A DNA stretch of 64,000 nt, from positions 1,364,001-1,428,000 of the forward strand of contig CP198939.1 of the NCBI GenBank assembly GCA_052401645.1, in the 5' to 3' direction. Shown here in pieces: positions 31,956 to 42,444 of the stretch. Every line of letters begins with the position of its first letter. The stretch's first letter is position 1. The translations under genes and the position numbers were made by a program. Source of the stretch: Arsenophonus sp052401645 (GTDB lineage: Bacteria; Pseudomonadota; Gammaproteobacteria; Enterobacterales; Enterobacteriaceae). The notes below the pieces were generated by a model. The model saw only the letters and a program-made list of their open reading frames with translations, had not been told where the DNA came from and searched no databases.

Positions 31956-33473
31956 TATACCTTCCTAATTATATATGGAGATAAAATATATAATGATAGC
32001 ATTTTCTAACAATAATTATATCAATGCTATCAGAATAATTCTGAGTTACATACATGCAATCTGTATAAGTTATAGATAGTAAAGTGTAGATATTCCATGA
32101 AGATAACATCTTATATATTAATGTTATTAACGTAACTAAAAAATACATATACAGAAATATTTTCTTACTAATTATCAAACTATTAAGATACTTTTGCAAC
32201 ACAATAATATTATTTTTAATAACAATAGAAATACAGGATTAAAATATTAATTTAATTTTTAGAAATAATTACAATTTTTATTGTGAAAATTAATTTTATA
32301 AATTAATTAATAATAATTATATATTTTATAAATATTAATAAATTTCACTACAAATAAATTATTTACAATTTTATATTTTTATATTTAATTAAATTAATTT
32401 AAACATATTAATGTTTTAATTTATCAAATAATGTATCATTTTATTAAATTTAAATTTTATCCAATATTAATTGATGATAAAGAATTAAAAAATATACTAA
32501 TGTATATAATATTAGTATATCAACTTTTAATGAAAATAAACTTTAAAATAAATTTTAAATAAGTTTTTAAATAATAATTAATAATAAAAAAATATAATTT
32601 AAGTTTATTTTATTGTTTTTATAAAGAGATGATACGCAGATAGAAAAAATAAAAATATAAAATTATATAATGTTAATAGGATATAATTTTATAATTAATT
32701 TGATTACTAATAGTTTTTTTTAGAAAAAAATAATTTCAAAGTATTTATATTTAACTTCTATAGATTATTAATAACAATATTTATCAAAACGATTATTTTC
32801 AATTTTCCTGTTTTCTTAAAAAGAAATATTGTATATATTCTTATCTAAAATATATTTATCTTCTATCTAAAATATTTTGATAAATCAGAAAATACATCTT
32901 TTATTTATTATTAAATATAATAAAAAACATTAGTAAAAATAGATTTTCTTTAATTTTATAAGTAATCACTTAATATGAATCGTATATTCTAATATATATT
33001 ATATTGTTAATTAACGACAGAAATTCAATATCGATTTATCTATAAAAAAATATAAAATTTTATTTATACTTATACAGTATTATAAATAAAATAAAAAAAT
33101 ATCTAAATTTCACATTATATAAAATAAGAACAATAATAAAAATTAAACGATTTAATAATGATTTATATTAATATAGAATATCAATGTTGTATTAATGATT
33201 TATATATCTTATCTTGTATATAGTGATAAAATAAAATTAATTATAGCTTAAAGTTCATAATATTATGTTTAATTAATAATTGATTATCGACTTAATATCC
33301 ATATATCAGATATTAATATTTTAAAAAATTAATAATAGTAATTATAAATATTAAGACAAAAATTTAAATAAATTTATTTTCTTATAAAATTAGTAAAATA
33401 ATTTTATATTAAAATAAGACTTATTTATATTTTTATAAAATTATTTAGTTATTAACTAGAACTTAATATATAA
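31956..33473. other. Gene-free divergent spacer, zapA to pepP relic (ygfB position)
   Basis: The first 250 bases upstream of zapA are less A+T-rich than the rest and hold a 10-bp inverted repeat, TGATAGCATT...AATGCTATCA, around 31991-32032 with a 19-base loop, plus a 77-codon minus-strand frame at 31969-32202 (TTG start) with no recognised family. ygfB should lie here on the plus strand, and no trace of it was found. The rest is featureless A+T-rich sequence. Confidence 0.6.
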
Positions 33474-33694
33474 GATGTTGATAATAATGATATAAATAAA
33501 ATTAGTTTGTTAATGATTGATTATAGTTTTATTTTAAAAATTAAGTTCTAAATTCATCTTATATTCTAAAAGACAATATAGAATATAAGTTTTTTAAAAT
33601 ATATATCCGTATTAAAAATAATGCAGTAATTGCTAAATTAGATAATAAAAAATCTAATAAAATAGTTATTATTAATGATCTTAATATAATTTAA
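33474..33694 (+). pseudogene. pepP: Relic of proline aminopeptidase P C-terminus
   Basis: The ancestral order is pepP-ubiH-ubiI, and just ahead of ubiH lies a decayed stretch that can be read against the PepP end. From 33560 the frame gives YI..D, then KIYIRIKNNAVIAKLDN, to compare with PepP YIAPD and GIGIRIEDDIVITETGN: I-R-I, V-I and N are shared and acidic residues have drifted to Asn/Lys. From 33474 another frame gives DVDNNDI and later FILKIKF, comparable to DVHDVGV and MVLTVEP, with a stop in place of Gly. A frame shift separates the parts. The gene is dead. Identity is inferred from weak similarity plus exact synteny. Confidence 0.5.
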
Positions 33695-33736
33695 ATTTTA
33701 ATGATAACATAAAAGCAAATGAGGTGATCATTAAAA

Positions 33737-34903
33737 ATGATAAAAGTGATTATTGTCGGTGGTGGTATGACTGGTGCATCATTAGCACTTGCTATATCAA
33801 GGTTAAGTAATGGAAAAATTCAGGTTTTATTAATTGAAGCTAGAATACCAAATAAAGTTTATTCTGATATTGATGGAAGAACTATTGTGCTAACTTATAG
33901 CACTTCAAAACAATTTAATCAAATTGGTATATGGTCAGGTTTAAAAAACTATGTAACACCAATTGATAACATTCATGTTTCTGAATATGGACATGCTAGT
34001 GTAGTTAATATAAAAGCTAAAGATTATTCTCTTCCTGCACTCGGTTATGTTATTAAATTGAATAATGCTGAGAATTACTTATTTGATCAGCTCAAAAAAG
34101 CATTGAATGTTAAATTATATAATCCTGATAAAGTAATTAATGTTAATCGCACCATTAATCATGTGTCAGTTAAATTATCTAGCGGTAAGATATTAACTGG
34201 ACAATTATTAGTTGCTGCTGATGGAAGTTATTCCATGATAGGTAAAATCTGCCAAATTGAATGGCATCGAGAATCTTACCAACAATGCGCAATTATTACT
34301 AATGTATTAACTAGCAAAACATCAGAAGGGCAAGCCTTCGAACGATTTACTAAATATGGTTCATTAGCAATGCTACCTATGTCTAAAGGATATAGTTCAT
34401 TAGTTTGGTGTTATCCAACAGAAAAATTAAAATATATTATGCAATGTACAGATAACATATTTATAGCAAAATTACAAAAATGGTTTGGATGGCAATTAGG
34501 AGAAATACTTACAGTTAGTAAGCGTTACTATTTTCCGTTATTACTTTCTCAAGCAAAAAAAATAATAAGTCATCGACTAGTTTTAGTTGGAAATGCGGCA
34601 CAAACTTTACATCCTATTGCAGGTCAAGGCTTCAATCTTGGTATGCGTGATGTAATGATATTTGCAAATATAATTACTAAAGTAGCTAATTATGGTGGTG
34701 ATATTGGTGCTTATTCCATTCTTGTTAATTATCAAATGCAACGTAAAAATGATCGTCAAAGTATTATAAAACTAACTGATAATTTGATTCGTTTATTTGC
34801 TAATAATCATTTATTTTTTGTTATCTTTCGTAACATTGGTTTAATGGCAATGGAAGCATTACCAATTATTCGTGATATTTTAGCTCGTAAAGCAATTGGA
34901 TAA
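33737..34903 (+). CDS. ubiH: 2-octaprenyl-6-methoxyphenol hydroxylase UbiH
   Basis: FAD monooxygenase of aerobic ubiquinone synthesis that hydroxylates C1 of the ring. It has 388 residues against 392 in E. coli. The N-terminal nucleotide-binding GGGMTG is at residues 8-13. HVSEYGHA near 84, the LVAADGSYS motif near 158, AFERFTKYG.LAMLPMS, and the second FAD motif VGNAAQTLHPIAGQGFNLGMRD starting near 284 all match E. coli UbiH, including the Asn of GNAAQ that distinguishes UbiH from UbiI. GAGGTGA stands before the start. It is followed after 47 bases by ubiI, surely one operon. Retention implies oxygen respiration. Confidence 0.97.
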   Translation: MIKVIIVGGGMTGASLALAISRLSNGKIQVLLIEARIPNKVYSDIDGRTIVLTYSTSKQFNQIGIWSGLKNYVTPIDNIHVSEYGHASVVNIKAKDYSLPALGYVIKLNNAENYLFDQLKKALNVKLYNPDKVINVNRTINHVSVKLSSGKILTGQLLVAADGSYSMIGKICQIEWHRESYQQCAIITNVLTSKTSEGQAFERFTKYGSLAMLPMSKGYSSLVWCYPTEKLKYIMQCTDNIFIAKLQKWFGWQLGEILTVSKRYYFPLLLSQAKKIISHRLVLVGNAAQTLHPIAGQGFNLGMRDVMIFANIITKVANYGGDIGAYSILVNYQMQRKNDRQSIIKLTDNLIRLFANNHLFFVIFRNIGLMAMEALPIIRDILARKAIG

Positions 34904-34950
34904 AAATTTTTATACATAAAACCACATAAACAATAAGGAATATTTTAATT

Positions 34951-36162
34951 ATGGAATCATTTGATCTAATTATTGTTGGAGGTGGTATGGTTGGTCTTTC
35001 ATTGGCTTGCGGATTGAAAGGTTGCGGCATGAAAATTGCCATTATTGAAAATTCACCACCACAAATTAAATTTAATTTAAAAACATCAACTAGACTTAGA
35101 GTATCGGCTATTAATATAGCTAGTCAAAAATTATTAAGTTATTTAGGTGAATGGCAAACAATTATAAAAAAACGAGTTTCAATTTGTCAAAAAATAAAAG
35201 TTTGGCAAAAGAATGGATTTTTTCATATTGAATTCGATGCTAAAGAACATTACTTATCTAATCTTGGATATATCATTGAAAATTCAATTATTCGTGAATC
35301 GTTATGGGAAAAAGCTCAGAAAAGTACAGATATTACATTATTAACATCTAATATTTTAAAAAAAGTTATTTGGAATAAGAAAGAAGTATTTATGATTTTT
35401 AATAATAATCAGATATTAACTACAAAGTTAGTTGTTGGTGCAGACGGTGCTAAATCATATATAAGAAAAAAAGCTGATATTCCACTTATATTTTGGGACT
35501 ATGAACATACAGCATTAATAGCAACTATTCGAACAAATATACCTCATATGAATACTGCTTATCAAGCTTTTAATGATGATAGTATTTTAGCTTTTTTACC
35601 ATTATATGAACCTCACATTTGCTCAATTGTTTGGTCGTTACCAACAACAAAAGCGCATAGATGCTTTAATTTAGAGATTTCTGCGTTTGAAAAAGAGTTA
35701 AGCGTAGCTTTAGATATGCGTCTAGGTTTTTGTCACTTAATTAGTAATCGTAAGATTTTTCCACTAATTGGGCAATATTCACGAAATTTTGCTGGTCAAC
35801 GTATTGTTTTATTAGGCGATGCAGCTCACACTATCCACCCTTTAGGTGGACAGGGAGTAAATTTAGGCTTTATGGATGTTGCAGAGTTAATTGGGCAACT
35901 TCGATATTTGCATATATATTCTAAAGATATTGGAGAATATTTTTATTTACAAAATTATGAACGTAAACGCAAACATAGTGCTATAATGATGTTATCTAGT
36001 ATGCAGTGTTTACTACAGTTATTTAATGGAAGTAATATAATTAAAAAAAATATTCGTGATGTTGGATTGATGTTAACTAATATATTACCGTGTATAAAAC
36101 CAAAATTGATAAATCATGCATTAGGATTATATGATATGCCTGAATGGTTAAAAAATGCCTAG
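34951..36162 (+). CDS. ubiI: 2-octaprenylphenol 5-hydroxylase UbiI (VisC)
   Basis: FAD monooxygenase that hydroxylates C5 of the ubiquinone ring. It has 403 residues against 400 in E. coli. GGGMVG (residues 10-15) starts the Rossmann fold. LRVSAINIASQKLL, LVVGADGAKSYIRKKADIPL.FWDY, and the second FAD motif GDAAHTIHPLGGQGVNLGFMD near 289 are all present, ending LGLYDMPEWLK like E. coli LGLNDLPEWLR. The ribosome binding site is AAGGA. As last gene of the pair it is followed by a loose inverted repeat at 36170. In enterobacteria the glycine cleavage genes gcvTHP come next; here only doubtful relics remain. Confidence 0.97.
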   Translation: MESFDLIIVGGGMVGLSLACGLKGCGMKIAIIENSPPQIKFNLKTSTRLRVSAINIASQKLLSYLGEWQTIIKKRVSICQKIKVWQKNGFFHIEFDAKEHYLSNLGYIIENSIIRESLWEKAQKSTDITLLTSNILKKVIWNKKEVFMIFNNNQILTTKLVVGADGAKSYIRKKADIPLIFWDYEHTALIATIRTNIPHMNTAYQAFNDDSILAFLPLYEPHICSIVWSLPTTKAHRCFNLEISAFEKELSVALDMRLGFCHLISNRKIFPLIGQYSRNFAGQRIVLLGDAAHTIHPLGGQGVNLGFMDVAELIGQLRYLHIYSKDIGEYFYLQNYERKRKHSAIMMLSSMQCLLQLFNGSNIIKKNIRDVGLMLTNILPCIKPKLINHALGLYDMPEWLKNA

Positions 36163-36169
36163 ATAAACT

Positions 36170-36210
36170 ATTAAGAAATAATATAATTTATTAGTAATAT
36201 TTTTCTTAAT
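36170..36210 (+). terminator. Loose inverted repeat after ubiI
   Basis: ATTAAGAAA (36170-36178) and TTTCTTAAT (36202-36210) form a 9-bp stem around a 23-base A+T loop, starting 8 bases past the ubiI stop. Position suits a terminator; structure is weak. Confidence 0.3.
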
Positions 36211-37681
36211 TTATCTATTTCTGATATTTTAATTATATTAAATTTAAATAATTAATTTAATTCGATAATTTTATTTTTTATATTAGTAACATTATTACTC
36301 TATTTTAAGATTAATCTTTTATTCTATCTATGAATACTCTTATTTAATAATTTAATTTATTTGTGTTTATTACTAATAAAAATATAAAGAAATAAAGATG
36401 AATGATATTAATTGTATAATCAGCAGTTAATATATAATCTAATTGTAATTATTTTTTTATATTCAGATAATACTAATTGTATTATTAATTTAAAATTAAT
36501 AAAAAAATAATATTGTCTTTAACTATTAAAAGAATTTTTTATATTTATTTAATACTATAATTAGTGAATTAAATAATATATTGTGTAGAGATATTTTATA
36601 TTTTTTATAAATATTAATAATTCAAAAAACTAAAATATTTAGTAAAAAATATTCTATAACAGTATATAAATGCTTATTAAGAAATTGATAATTTAAAATT
36701 ATGTATCAAGCTATGAATTAATATCAGTTTAATTTCTAATTTTATCATATAAAAAATTAGTTTAGATAAATAAATGTATTAATTGTGAATTAATCTAAGT
36801 TTGTAATACATGCTAATTTACTATTATTTATTTATATATAAATATTGCAATAAGAAATTTAATTCTTATACTTAATCAATTAATTAAAACATAGCTACTT
36901 ATATAAGTATATATATAATAATTATTTAAAAAAATAATTATTTTATTATTATAAATAATAGATATAGATAAATTATATTACAACATATCTAGATCATAAA
37001 TAAGAAATTATTAATTTTTTGGAGAAAATACTTAATTAAAATATCAAATCAATATTATATTATAATTAGTATATAATATTTTTATGAAAAATTAAAATTA
37101 ATTTTATTAACAAAATAACTAAATTTTTATAACATAAGTAACATAAATGTTAATAGTTAATTTTTAGTTAATAGAAGAATATTGTTTTTATAAAAAATAA
37201 ATACGTCTAAAATAAAATATTTAGATAAATATAAAAATATTTATTTTAATAATAGAGAATAGAGAAAAGTTATACTCTAATTTATCATATTATTTTATTT
37301 AAAAGTAATATGAATTATATGAAGTTATTATGTCTGATAATTGATTTTTTTAAGATGTTAAATTAAAGATTTTATTATTATTAAATATATCATTTAATAT
37401 TAATAATACAAATTATTATATATATAAAAATATGAAATATAATTTCTATTTTAAAATTTATTTTTTTTATTTACATATATATATTTTAATAATAAAATTA
37501 AATCAAGGATAAAAAATAAAATAAGTTTTTGAAAAGAAAATATTCTTATAAATGAATCATTGATTTAAATTAATCTATAAAAAGATGATTTTTTTCAAGA
37601 TTAATTATCAATAATTTAAAATATTTCAATCTATAGAAATATTTTAAATAAATAGTTAAAGATTAAGATAAATAGAAATAT

Positions 37682-37855
37682 ATGGTTTTTGTGATAAAAA
37701 ACAAGAATTCTAAAAGTAAGACATATCATTCTACTTTGAATAAATACTATCACTTTAAATACAATGGAATCAATTTACATTATACGTTTAAATTCAAAAA
37801 GTTTTTTTTATTTCAATACAGTAAATCTGTTATATATAAAAGATTAATATTATAA
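37682..37855 (+). pseudogene. gcvT: Possible relic of glycine cleavage T protein start
   Basis: A 57-codon frame, the longest ATG-started one I found in this desert, on the strand and side where gcvT should follow ubiI. It contains STLNKYYHFKYNGINLHY, which can be set against GcvT [20 protein letters not shown]: T-L, nine residues, G, then L-H-Y after a two-residue gap, with F/Y and H/N replacements. Beyond LHY the similarity is lost. There is no ribosome binding site. Frames of this length are expected a few times by chance in so much A+T-rich DNA, so this rests on the short match plus synteny. Confidence 0.3.
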
Positions 37856-38706
37856 ATATATAAAAACTCTTTTATATAAATAAAATATTCTAAATAATAC
37901 TTTATATAAAAATTGAGTATAAAATATAGATTTCCAATAAAGAAAAAAACTTATTAGACTCAAAAATAGATTAAAACTATGTTTCATAATGAAAGATTTT
38001 CTACTTATAAATCTAATATAAAGTATAAGTAAATATAAAATTGGATGGTAAATTACTAATTAAACTAATAATAGTTATTGACATGTATTCTAAAAGATAA
38101 ATATAACAATTAAAAACCTTAAAAATTTTAGCTTAAAATAGATCGATTAATAATTTTTTAATTAATTAAAAAATTATTTAGTTTTAAGTATAATTAATAA
38201 GTTGTATATAAAATAACTTATATATTATACCTGTTTAATAAGAATTAATAAAAAATTAACGATTATTATGGCAATAAGTTTTATAATATTATAAAATAAA
38301 TGAAATTTATAGTTAACATTGATAATTTTTAAATATCAGTATCTAAAATTAATTTTTATAGTAAAAATAGAAAAGGAGAATATAATTGAAAGATAAAGAA
38401 AACTATATAATTTATTATTAAAATCAAAATAATAATGTCTCATTTTATTATTATAAGTTAATTATAAAAATCAAATTAAACGTCCATCATATAATTAAAC
38501 AAATAAATAAAAGAAAAGAAAAATTGTAATCATTTATTATAAGATATAGAAGCGTATTAAAGAAAGTCTTCATAATTAAATCTATCTTTATAATATAAAA
38601 ACACTAAATTTGCTTTATTGAATAATAATTTTGAAAAATCCAGAAGTTATATAAATTAAAATATTCATAAATAATTATTAATATGAATTATATAATATTT
38701 TATTCT

Positions 38707-38732
38707 TGTTATCAAATTATATTTTGATAACA
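38707..38732. repeat. 10-bp-arm inverted repeat
   Basis: TGTTATCAAA and TTTGATAACA flank a 6-base loop. Isolated in the gene-free stretch; a terminator remnant or chance. Confidence 0.35.
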
Positions 38733-40444
38733 TTGTTTAATCTTAGTTTATTTATATAAAATTATTTAACTTTAATAAAGTTACTTTTAGTTAAATTTCA
38801 TAAATTATTATTTTAAAAATAAAAATAATAAAATTAAATCTTAAAAATTGTTACTTTATTAATTGAAAAAGATTTTATGAAATAATTATAAAAATATGTA
38901 AATATGTTTATATTTAAATTTTTTGTTTCAGTTATATAAAATAAAAAAATACTAGATATTAATTTTAAATTAAGTTAAAATAAATCAATTAAACAGTTTT
39001 TTAAATTATATTTAAATTGTTTTTAAAATGAATTAACTTTTGTCAATTTACATAAAACAATAGATGGAATGATTTGTAAATAGATTTATTACTTTCATTT
39101 TTTTAAAAACATATATATAATTATATAATATTTAATATTAATTTAATTAATTACTAGTTAATTAGTCCGATATGTAAAGTGAATAGCAATAGATTATTTA
39201 ATCTAAACATATTAGATATATCCATAATTATATTTAAATATTTGAAATATATTCTTTAATGAAATAATTTTTATTTATTAATCTATATTAAAAATATAGT
39301 CATTTAATTGTTTAAATATCAATAATAATTTTATCTTCGTTTACTTATTAAGTATGAATAATTTTTATTAATTTAAATGTCGTTTATTAACTAATAGTTA
39401 TAATATTATAACACTTAATTTATTAAAGTTTTAATAATAAAAAAATTATTAATTTTACTTTATAAGATAAATAGTTTAATAAATATATTTACATATAATA
39501 TTTTATATATATTGATATCCGTATTAAAATATTTTTTTAATAAAAAATATTCATATAAACTTTATATAAATCTCTAATATATTATTAAAATATATTTTTT
39601 CTTCATTTTTTTCATTATTTATTATTATTTAATAATAAACATCAAATTATTTGAATAAAAAAATATTCAAACGTTAACAACTTTTAAGTATAAAATATTT
39701 TCATTGTTATTACATATTTAAAATTCTAATTCAAAACATAAATATTTAAATAATACTTTATTAATTTTAAAAATAATTTATTTTAAATAAATAATTAAAT
39801 TATTTTATTTTATAAATATTTATTATAATCATATTATTATTATTTATTTATCAATATTTATTAGTTTGTTTATTGAAATTTATTATAAAATATATATGTC
39901 TTATACATTTTATCACTGTTTATAACTTAATTATAATTATTAAAATTATAAAATTCTTAATGAAGTATTTTATAAAATAAAATAAATTAAAAATTTTAAA
40001 GAAAATAATAAATAAAATATTATATAATATATTTTAATAAATAATATTAAAAATTAAATTAGATAAATAGACTATAGATATCTATATATATAAATATCTT
40101 AAGTCATCTTAATTAAGATAATAGAATTAAAATTAATATTAAAATACTATTATCAATAATAATATTTTTATTAATCAATAGCTAATAATTTACTATTTAT
40201 ATTAAAATATTTTAATACTTAAATTAATTTAAATTTATTTAAAAGATATATAAATACTCTATCTATAAAAGATATTTTTAAGTTTTTTTATATTTTATAT
40301 GTTATTTTTGAAAAATTAAATTTTTAAAAAATAAAATATTTTTTAATTAATTTTAAAATAAAATATTTAACATATATAATTATTAACTTTATAAATATCA
40401 AAATAAATATATTGAGAAATAAATAATAATTAATTTATTTTTTT

Positions 40445-40482
40445 TTAATTATCATTAATGAATTTAATTATCATTAATGAAT
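40445..40482. repeat. 19-bp tandem duplication
   Basis: TTAATTATCATTAATGAAT occurs twice in direct, exact tandem (40445-40463 and 40464-40482). Exactness suggests a recent slippage event in DNA under no constraint. Confidence 0.9.
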
Positions 40483-42398
40483 ATTTTATATTATATAAAG
40501 TAATATCAAAATATATTTTTTAATTTTTTTATTATTAATATAATATAATATAAAATTATATAATAATATATTATTCATTTTAATAAATAATATTTTTTAA
40601 AATTTTATAAAATATGATACATATAACAATATTTAATTTAAATATTACTATTATTACGTAATAAAAGGTAAATATCTTTTAATTATTTAATCTATCTTAA
40701 ATAATTTTTTAATAATATATACGAAAAATTATAAGAAAGTATATAGAATAAATATATATTAAAATAATGAAAATTATAAGAAAAGTTAAAATATTTTCCA
40801 AATTAAAAATAAAAAGTGAATTAATTTGTAATTAAAATTATAATTATACCATAATAATAGTAGATTTTTAATCTAGATTTGAATAATCGATTTAACAATA
40901 AAAAATATTATAAAGATTATACATATTATTAAAATTATAAATTTTTTTAAAAATAAAAAATTAAAAAAATAATAATTTTTCTTTAATATAGATTTAATAT
41001 TTAAGGTTACATGTAGCACTTAATTAGTAACATTATTATAATAAATTTAAAAAACAATAATTTTAAATTAGAATATAAAAACTATATAATACCAAAATGA
41101 ATTATAATATGAAAATAAAATATATTATAAATAGATATTAATTCTATATCTATATCTATATAAATAATAAGTTAACAACTTTATTTGATTTATTCAAAAT
41201 TTATAAATAGCATTTTTTGATAAATAGATAATTTATATATTATCTTTAATAATGTAACATATGCTACAAATAACTAATTGAATCATCTTACGATAATCTC
41301 AAAAATAATTTAAATCATTATATTCTAATTAGTATCTTAAGTAAGATAAAATATAAAATTAAAATAAATATAAAAGATATCATTAAGAATATGTTTAATT
41401 TTATTATTACTTTAAAATAATATTTAGTTTTATTTAAATGATTTCTTAATATTAAGAAATAATATATTTTGAAAAGAATTTAAAATTAAATAAAAATATT
41501 AATCTTTCTGATAGTATTTAAAATACTTTTTGTGATAATTTAAAATTACATTAATAATATGTTGATTAACATATTATTAATATTAAATTTAATATGTTTT
41601 TTTAATAATTTAGTAAACTAACTCATATAATTTATTATATATAAATATATAAAATAATTTTTTATTATTTATTAATATTATATTAATAAATAAACAAAAA
41701 ATGTTTATTCTAACTTAGAAGAATAGAATTTTTATAATTAAAAATGATATATAAATTGATTAATAATAAAAAGAATTAATTAAAAGTAATATTTTAAAAA
41801 TATAATTAATTATTTATTTTTTAAAAAACGAATATATTATTGATTATTTCAATAATAAGTATTATATAATGCAGTATAATAAAAGATAAGAAATAAATAA
41901 TTTAATTATTAAATAAAAAAATAAAATAATAATAAAATATTAACTACTGATTATAAAAAATATTGATTTAATATTAACTAAAAAATAATATATCTTTTAA
42001 AATATATTTAGTTATAAGTGAATTACTTAATTGAATATTTAGATAATACTATTTTATTTTTAATAAAATAAATGTAATATAAATAATTTTATTGAAAATA
42101 AATATAAAAATAAATTATTAACTCAACTAATACAGAAAATAGTATTTGATCAATAATTTAAGATTTAAGAACTGAATAATTTCATTTTTTTGATTTATTA
42201 AAATTATAAAATCTTTATTTATTTATATGTTAATATTGTCTTTTAAAGACTCATAAATACTTTATTATATTTGTTAATTTTTATATAAAATTTTAAAAAA
42301 TCATTATATAATTGATAATATGAATGTTAATTATATAAAAATTAATAATAATTAAATAATTTTTTAAAATTACTATTAATATTTAATTAATATTTATC

Positions 42399-42444
42399 TC
42401 TATTAATTTTAAATTAATAAATTAATTAATTTAAAATTAATAGA
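42399..42444. repeat. 20-bp-arm perfect hairpin
   Basis: The left arm 42399-42418 begins TCTATTAATTTTAAATTAAT and the right arm 42425-42444 is its exact reverse complement, with a 6-base AAATTA loop. It is the longest perfect stem in the deserts and far from any gene. Confidence 0.6.
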
